Translations under genes and position numbers: made by a program
The notes under the pieces: generated by a model
Seen by the model: only the letters and a program-made list of their open reading frames with translations
Database searches by the model: none
Told to the model about the DNA's origin: nothing
Shown here: in pieces, positions 61,601 through 64,000 of the stretch
Layout: each line of letters begins with the position of its first letter
Position numbering within the stretch: the first letter of the stretch is position 1
From: Coffea arabica
Lineage: Eukaryota > Streptophyta > Magnoliopsida > Gentianales > Rubiaceae
DNA: 64,000 nucleotides
Assembly: GCF_036785885.1 (NCBI RefSeq)
Contig: NC_092323.1
Span: forward strand, 10,548,501 to 10,612,500
Direction: 5' to 3'

Positions 61601-62180
61601 CCACGGAATACTTCAATCCAAAATCATTTCCCTTTTGGTCTTTTTCCCTTTCCTTTCGACCAGCAGAACAATGCAAGATTCACAAAATAATTGATATTTT
61701 TATGGTTGTCCAATCTAGAAAACAATCAACGAATGTGAAGAGAACAGCGAGGGTTGTCTCCCCGTTCATACTGATGAGCCAACAACCTAACGTGAAAATT
61801 CACTGGGAAACTTTAAAACGAGAAAGAAAAGTGCAGCAGAGAGAAACAAAATCACTTTGGTGGGTGTGGAATTGGGCGAGCAGCTGAATGCATTTTCATC
61901 TTCGACTACCCACCAGCACGCATGAACAACGTTTTCCATGATACATATAGTTGAATGGTAGGTAAGATTAATCCTGTGGTTTCGGCCTTAAGATGGTCGA
62001 ATCTTGCTTTTCTGATCATATTTCTGTCAATAAAGATGAAGGATTTCATGATATATATATATATATTTTTTATAAAAAAACTAGGTATGAAATTATTTGT
62101 TGTTGGTACCTGAGCCAAAAGTCAATTGAAAAAAAAAAATTCACATTAAGCAAAGTAGAGCCAGTTGTGCCATACCCATT

Positions 62181-62339
62181 TTTGAGTTTGTTAAATTTTG
62201 TGTATTACTGAATCAATAGTTATTGAATCATAAGCAAACAAAAAAGAACTAAAACATGATGTTTATGAAGGAGAAATAGCAATACAATAAAAAATGGGAC
62301 AGAGAATGACACAGAGTGTGAAACAAAAGATCCGTTGCG
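62181..62339 (+). mobile_element. Single-arm copy of the Mutator-like MITE at 9.4 kb
   Basis: Matches 9629-9786 closely: gagtttgttaaattttgtgt, then aaaacatgatgtttatgaag and the terminal gatccgttgcg. The left arm is absent, and no matching 9-bp flank was found on the left, so this is a truncated copy. Confidence 0.85.
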
Positions 62340-63508
62340 CATTCTAACATATACTATATGGTAGAGGAGTACCTAATCGGGACAGGTGTTAGAGGGAGAA
62401 AATAAAATCTACAAAGGCAATAAGGATTATAAGTCGTACATCAAAATCTACTGTATAACTCAATCTCACTTTGCCTTCATCATCATTTAATTGGGATCCA
62501 TGCATTTGCTGAACTTCAACGCTTTGCCCTCATCTTGTCAAATTAGAAATTAATCACCTACACGAAATGGACCCATTTAATTAATACTTAGTTCCACCAC
62601 TGCACATTTGTTGCGACACATGAAATACGTTTATATAGATAGGTTGTAACATCAAAGCAAGACGATTTTGACTACATTTCTAATATCTTTTTTTTTTTAA
62701 AAAAAAAAATTCTTTTTACAGGTCCAATATCTATCAATCAAATTTTTGTTTTTTTATTTATTTTTTGGGGTTAGAAAAAGGTTTTAGCTTATCGAATAAA
62801 CTGAAGAAACAAAATAGGGACAGTCATAGAGGGATAATTTCATCTCTTAAAAGTAGTGTCATTCCATTAACCAATAAACAACGCTGGAGTGCTGGATTTT
62901 TTTTTTAATTTTTTTACCCCATGTTTGGGGAATGCGAACTTCGTTGGTGACGAGGAGAAAATGTTGGTTAAGTGCTGGCCTCATGAAATAAGAATAGTTT
63001 TATGTCACAAAAAAAATGAAACCAAACAACGTGCAGAATAATAGGCGGCACACAGATTTGGGGGTGATATCATACTACGTGTCTGCTTTAGTGATTGATC
63101 ACTGTCACACTATGATTGCAGCCTAACGTACTAGCAGTGACCAAACGGTCACCCGAACGCACAAAATATAATTTTATATGCACACGATATAATTTATTTT
63201 TAACAACGTGTAATTATAAAACAAAATTTTATAAGTTTCATATGAAGTATAAAAACGACGTACGATATGTAATTTAAATTTTACATTTTTTTTAGGTTAA
63301 ACCTTGGCCACGAACCTTTAAATTACTTCTGACAACCGTGTCTCTGCCCATCCTCCTACCAGCAGTGAGCGACGGGTCAACTCTTTTGTCACATGTCAGA
63401 AACTAAATAACCTGACAACTAGAACTGGTAGATTGTTCTAAACACTAATTAGAAACCAAAAAAGAAAAAAAAAAAAAAGGGAAGTGATAACCAATATCTT
63501 GCTACCAA

Positions 63509-63534
63509 ATATATATATATATATATATATATAT
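63509..63534. repeat. TA microsatellite
   Basis: Thirteen consecutive AT units. Confidence 0.95.
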
Positions 63535-64000
63535 AAGAAGTATTGACCATTTCCATGTTAAAATTACCTCTCTCACTAGAAGGTCAACTTTAGGATCATG
63601 TTATCAGTTTTAGATGGAGTAGATCTCACATGCATTGGCATTCTTCTACCAGTAAATGCAGTAATATGTATGGTAGGTAGTAGCAAAATCAATCCTCCTG
63701 ACGACTGGTAGTAAGAAATCAGAATTCAGAAATAGTTTTTTTTTTCCCTTTCCTTTCATTTAATGCCTATTGGTGTTCCAAAAATATCTTTCTGAAGCCT
63801 TGGAGGGGAAGATGTACCTTGGATTGGCGTATAGTGTGACTTGTTAGACACACCAGGTCCTACGGAATTTCATCGTCCTATCCCTTGATTGAGATGTCCT
63901 TCGTTTCACCCGAGAAAGATTCATTGAATTAGCAAAAATTTGGAGCCATGGCCGTATCTCTTTGATGAATGTGGTATCGAAGTTCAGTTTGTTCTGAAAC

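Larger units (their letters stand above)
59977..64000. other. Intergenic DNA after PILS
   Basis: Holds the rest of the PILS 3' UTR, a CA run (60231-60246), an AAC microsatellite, one MITE copy, a single-arm copy of the Mutator-like element and a TA microsatellite. No gene was recognised up to the window edge. The last 250 bp are less AT-rich and could be the edge of another gene, but I see no supporting frame. Confidence 0.5.

Overview
This is a piece of a plant nuclear genome, most likely a core eudicot and perhaps an asterid; the lineage is a guess from protein similarity. The reasons are AT-rich intergenic DNA full of small non-autonomous transposons, GT-AG introns in every multi-exon gene, a nuclear tRNA-Lys, and proteins matching plant-specific families: a membrane-anchored HMG-CoA reductase with a plant-type four-exon structure, a plastid acyl carrier protein with transit peptide, protein phosphatase 7 and a PIN-LIKES carrier. 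No bacterial-style operon, CRISPR array, virus or recent horizontal transfer was seen.

Layout: 1-16,000 has no convincing gene but holds several decayed or intact small transposons, including a Mutator-like MITE (9.4 kb) and a tandem SINE dimer (14 kb). 16,225-19,815 (+) is HMG-CoA reductase, with a TATA box, site II motifs upstream and a SINE inside intron 3. 24,977-25,049 (-) is tRNA-Lys(UUU). 27,667-29,707 (-) is an NADPH-thioredoxin reductase of the NTRA/NTRB type, with an in-frame upstream extension. 30.7-36.1 kb is a T-rich stretch with degenerate tandem repeats that may be a noncoding transcript. 38,388-38,825 (-) encodes a small basic protein of unknown function. 43,338-44,260 (+) is plastid acyl carrier protein, 48,069-52,502 (+) is protein phosphatase 7, and 54,176-59,894 (+) is a ten-exon PIN-LIKES auxin carrier. 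Two hAT-like elements, each with 8-bp target duplications, and a strikingly polypurine/polypyrimidine foldback element lie between 41.8 and 47.8 kb. 59,895-64,000 is intergenic.

The genes do not form a pathway: isoprenoid synthesis, thiol redox, fatty-acid synthesis, phosphatase signalling and auxin transport are ordinary neighbours in a plant genome. The unusual content is mostly repeat biology: insertions whose target-site duplications can be read directly, a trinucleotide repeat that forms part of the HMGR intron-2 splice donor, and a 46-bp duplication starting at the PILS stop codon. I found no clearly new biological system. The best candidates for undescribed genes are the T-rich transcribed-looking locus at 31-36 kb and a weak two-exon small-peptide candidate near 11.65-12.06 kb. 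All exon boundaries were read by eye from GT-AG signals, frame continuity and family similarity; none is backed by transcript data.
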